This document shows positions 63,413 to 64,000 of a stretch of DNA of 64,000 nucleotides, one piece after another (position 1 is the stretch's first letter; every line of letters begins with the position of its first letter). The DNA is from Coprococcus sp. OM04-5BH (lineage in GTDB: Bacteria; Bacillota; Clostridia; Lachnospirales; Lachnospiraceae), in NCBI RefSeq assembly GCF_003482105.1, contig NZ_QULM01000001.1, forward strand, positions 620,001 to 684,000. The letters run 5' to 3'. Position numbers and translations under genes: made by a program. The notes beneath the pieces were generated by a model. It saw nothing but the letters and a program-made list of their open reading frames with translations. It was not told the DNA's origin and searched no databases.

Positions 63413-64000
63413 ATGAAGTATTTATGGACAGAAGATACCGGCGCAGGACTTCACTTCTGGAAATTGGTTAACCAACTTTTCTTTAATGATGCACTTGTTG
63501 TCGAAAGTAAAGAAAGCAATCAGGGCTTATTGGATACGTTGTCAGATATTGACATGAAAGAGGACGATAAGTATTATATTGCATTTGATTATGTGGTTGA
63601 TAATCAGGATATTCGTAACAAGTATCGTATGTTGAAATCAATAGCAGATAAGGCAGAAGGGAAGATTATAATTTTGGATATGATTTGTTTTGAATACCTG
63701 ATTCTTGCTTTTGATAAGCTAGTGACATGGACAGGCACTGGAAAGACAGATAAAATCAAGATTCGTGAAGAGGCGTTATCAGCAATTGAGGATCATAGAA
63801 TCAACTTGTCAAAAATTGATGATGAGAAGACATTACAGTACTTGACAGGTTTTAAGAGATACTCTACAGAGCGTGTGATGAAATCATTGGTGGGTGAATT
63901 TACACAAAACGAGAAGTGGTCCGTTAAGGGGGGACTTATGGGCGAGTGTTGGTATAAGGATTGCTGTGTGTCGGAACATCCGGATAATCTGAGGTGTGGT
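63413..64000 (+). CDS. Unknown protein, partial (3' end outside window)
   Basis: The frame opens at the ATG at 63413 and runs without a stop to the window end, at least 196 residues. It begins KYLWTEDTGAGLHFWKLVNQLFF, and the segments YYIAFDYVVDNQDI and KIIILDMICFEYLILAFDKL alternate strands and helices like a TOPRIM or other alpha/beta fold, with an acidic WTEDTG at the N-terminal end of the first helix. I cannot assign a family. It follows the P-loop gene with one base between stop and start, so it belongs to the same unit. Confidence 0.6.
   Translation, partial: MKYLWTEDTGAGLHFWKLVNQLFFNDALVVESKESNQGLLDTLSDIDMKEDDKYYIAFDYVVDNQDIRNKYRMLKSIADKAEGKIIILDMICFEYLILAFDKLVTWTGTGKTDKIKIREEALSAIEDHRINLSKIDDEKTLQYLTGFKRYSTERVMKSLVGEFTQNEKWSVKGGLMGECWYKDCCVSEHPDNLRCG

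Overview
The window reads as a Lachnospiraceae (Firmicutes, Clostridia) chromosome, probably Coprococcus-like. The grounds are low-to-moderate GC content, GGAGG ribosome sites, TTGACA/TATAAT promoters, a fructose PTS led by a DeoR-type FruR, an NfnAB transhydrogenase, a Gram-positive ftsEX/PcsB-like/ctpA block, and a radical SAM plus DUF4130 pair. This assignment is inference from gene content; there is no rRNA in the window, and I saw no tRNA.

Positions 1 to about 43050 are core chromosome. In order they hold: the 3' part of a split transketolase, a NUDIX hydrolase and cysK; a flippase-like membrane protein with a TetM/EF-G-like GTPase fused to a YacP/Rae1-type nuclease domain; glpK and a GH3 glycosidase; a minus-strand DRE-TIM aldolase; gltX, argJ and a small membrane protein; the fructose operon fruR-fruK-fruA with ptsH and ptsI; nfnA-nfnB, an Lrp regulator, gdhA and proC; a radical SAM/DUF4130 pair; an SDR, a LytR_C protein, an orphan MsmK ATPase and a PucR/CdaR-like regulator; ftsE-ftsX-M23-ctpA; and guaA. 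The proC leader carries a tandem, structurally conserved 75-76 nt element that I do not recognise.

Positions 43030 to 52894 form an island between two imperfect 14-bp direct repeats, one of which is the last codons of guaA. It holds a complete retron (phosphoribosyltransferase-like protein, winged-helix protein, msr-msd RNA with matching a1/a2 repeats, reverse transcriptase with NAxxH and YADD), an orphan WapI-like immunity protein, and a phage-type control region with three operators spaced exactly 39 bp apart. Next come an excisionase and an integrase killed by an amber codon and by fusion to a TnpV fragment. The right part holds an AAA ATPase with a TOPRIM/RloB-like partner, then a class III nucleotide cyclase with two complementary half-degenerate domains, an E2-like protein and a small membrane protein. 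That last trio looks like a Pycsar-type signalling defence operon with an added ubiquitin-conjugating-like component, and it is the strongest candidate for a new system.

Positions 52895 to 64000 are a second accessory block, with integrase arm-like repeats, an excisionase scar, a complete type I restriction-modification operon (XRE regulator, hsdM, hsdS, hsdR), a DUF3800-like protein, a HEPN-like protein, a DUF4869-like protein, a small P-loop protein and an unfinished final gene. The two accessory blocks look like accretion of defence cargo at the guaA 3' end.
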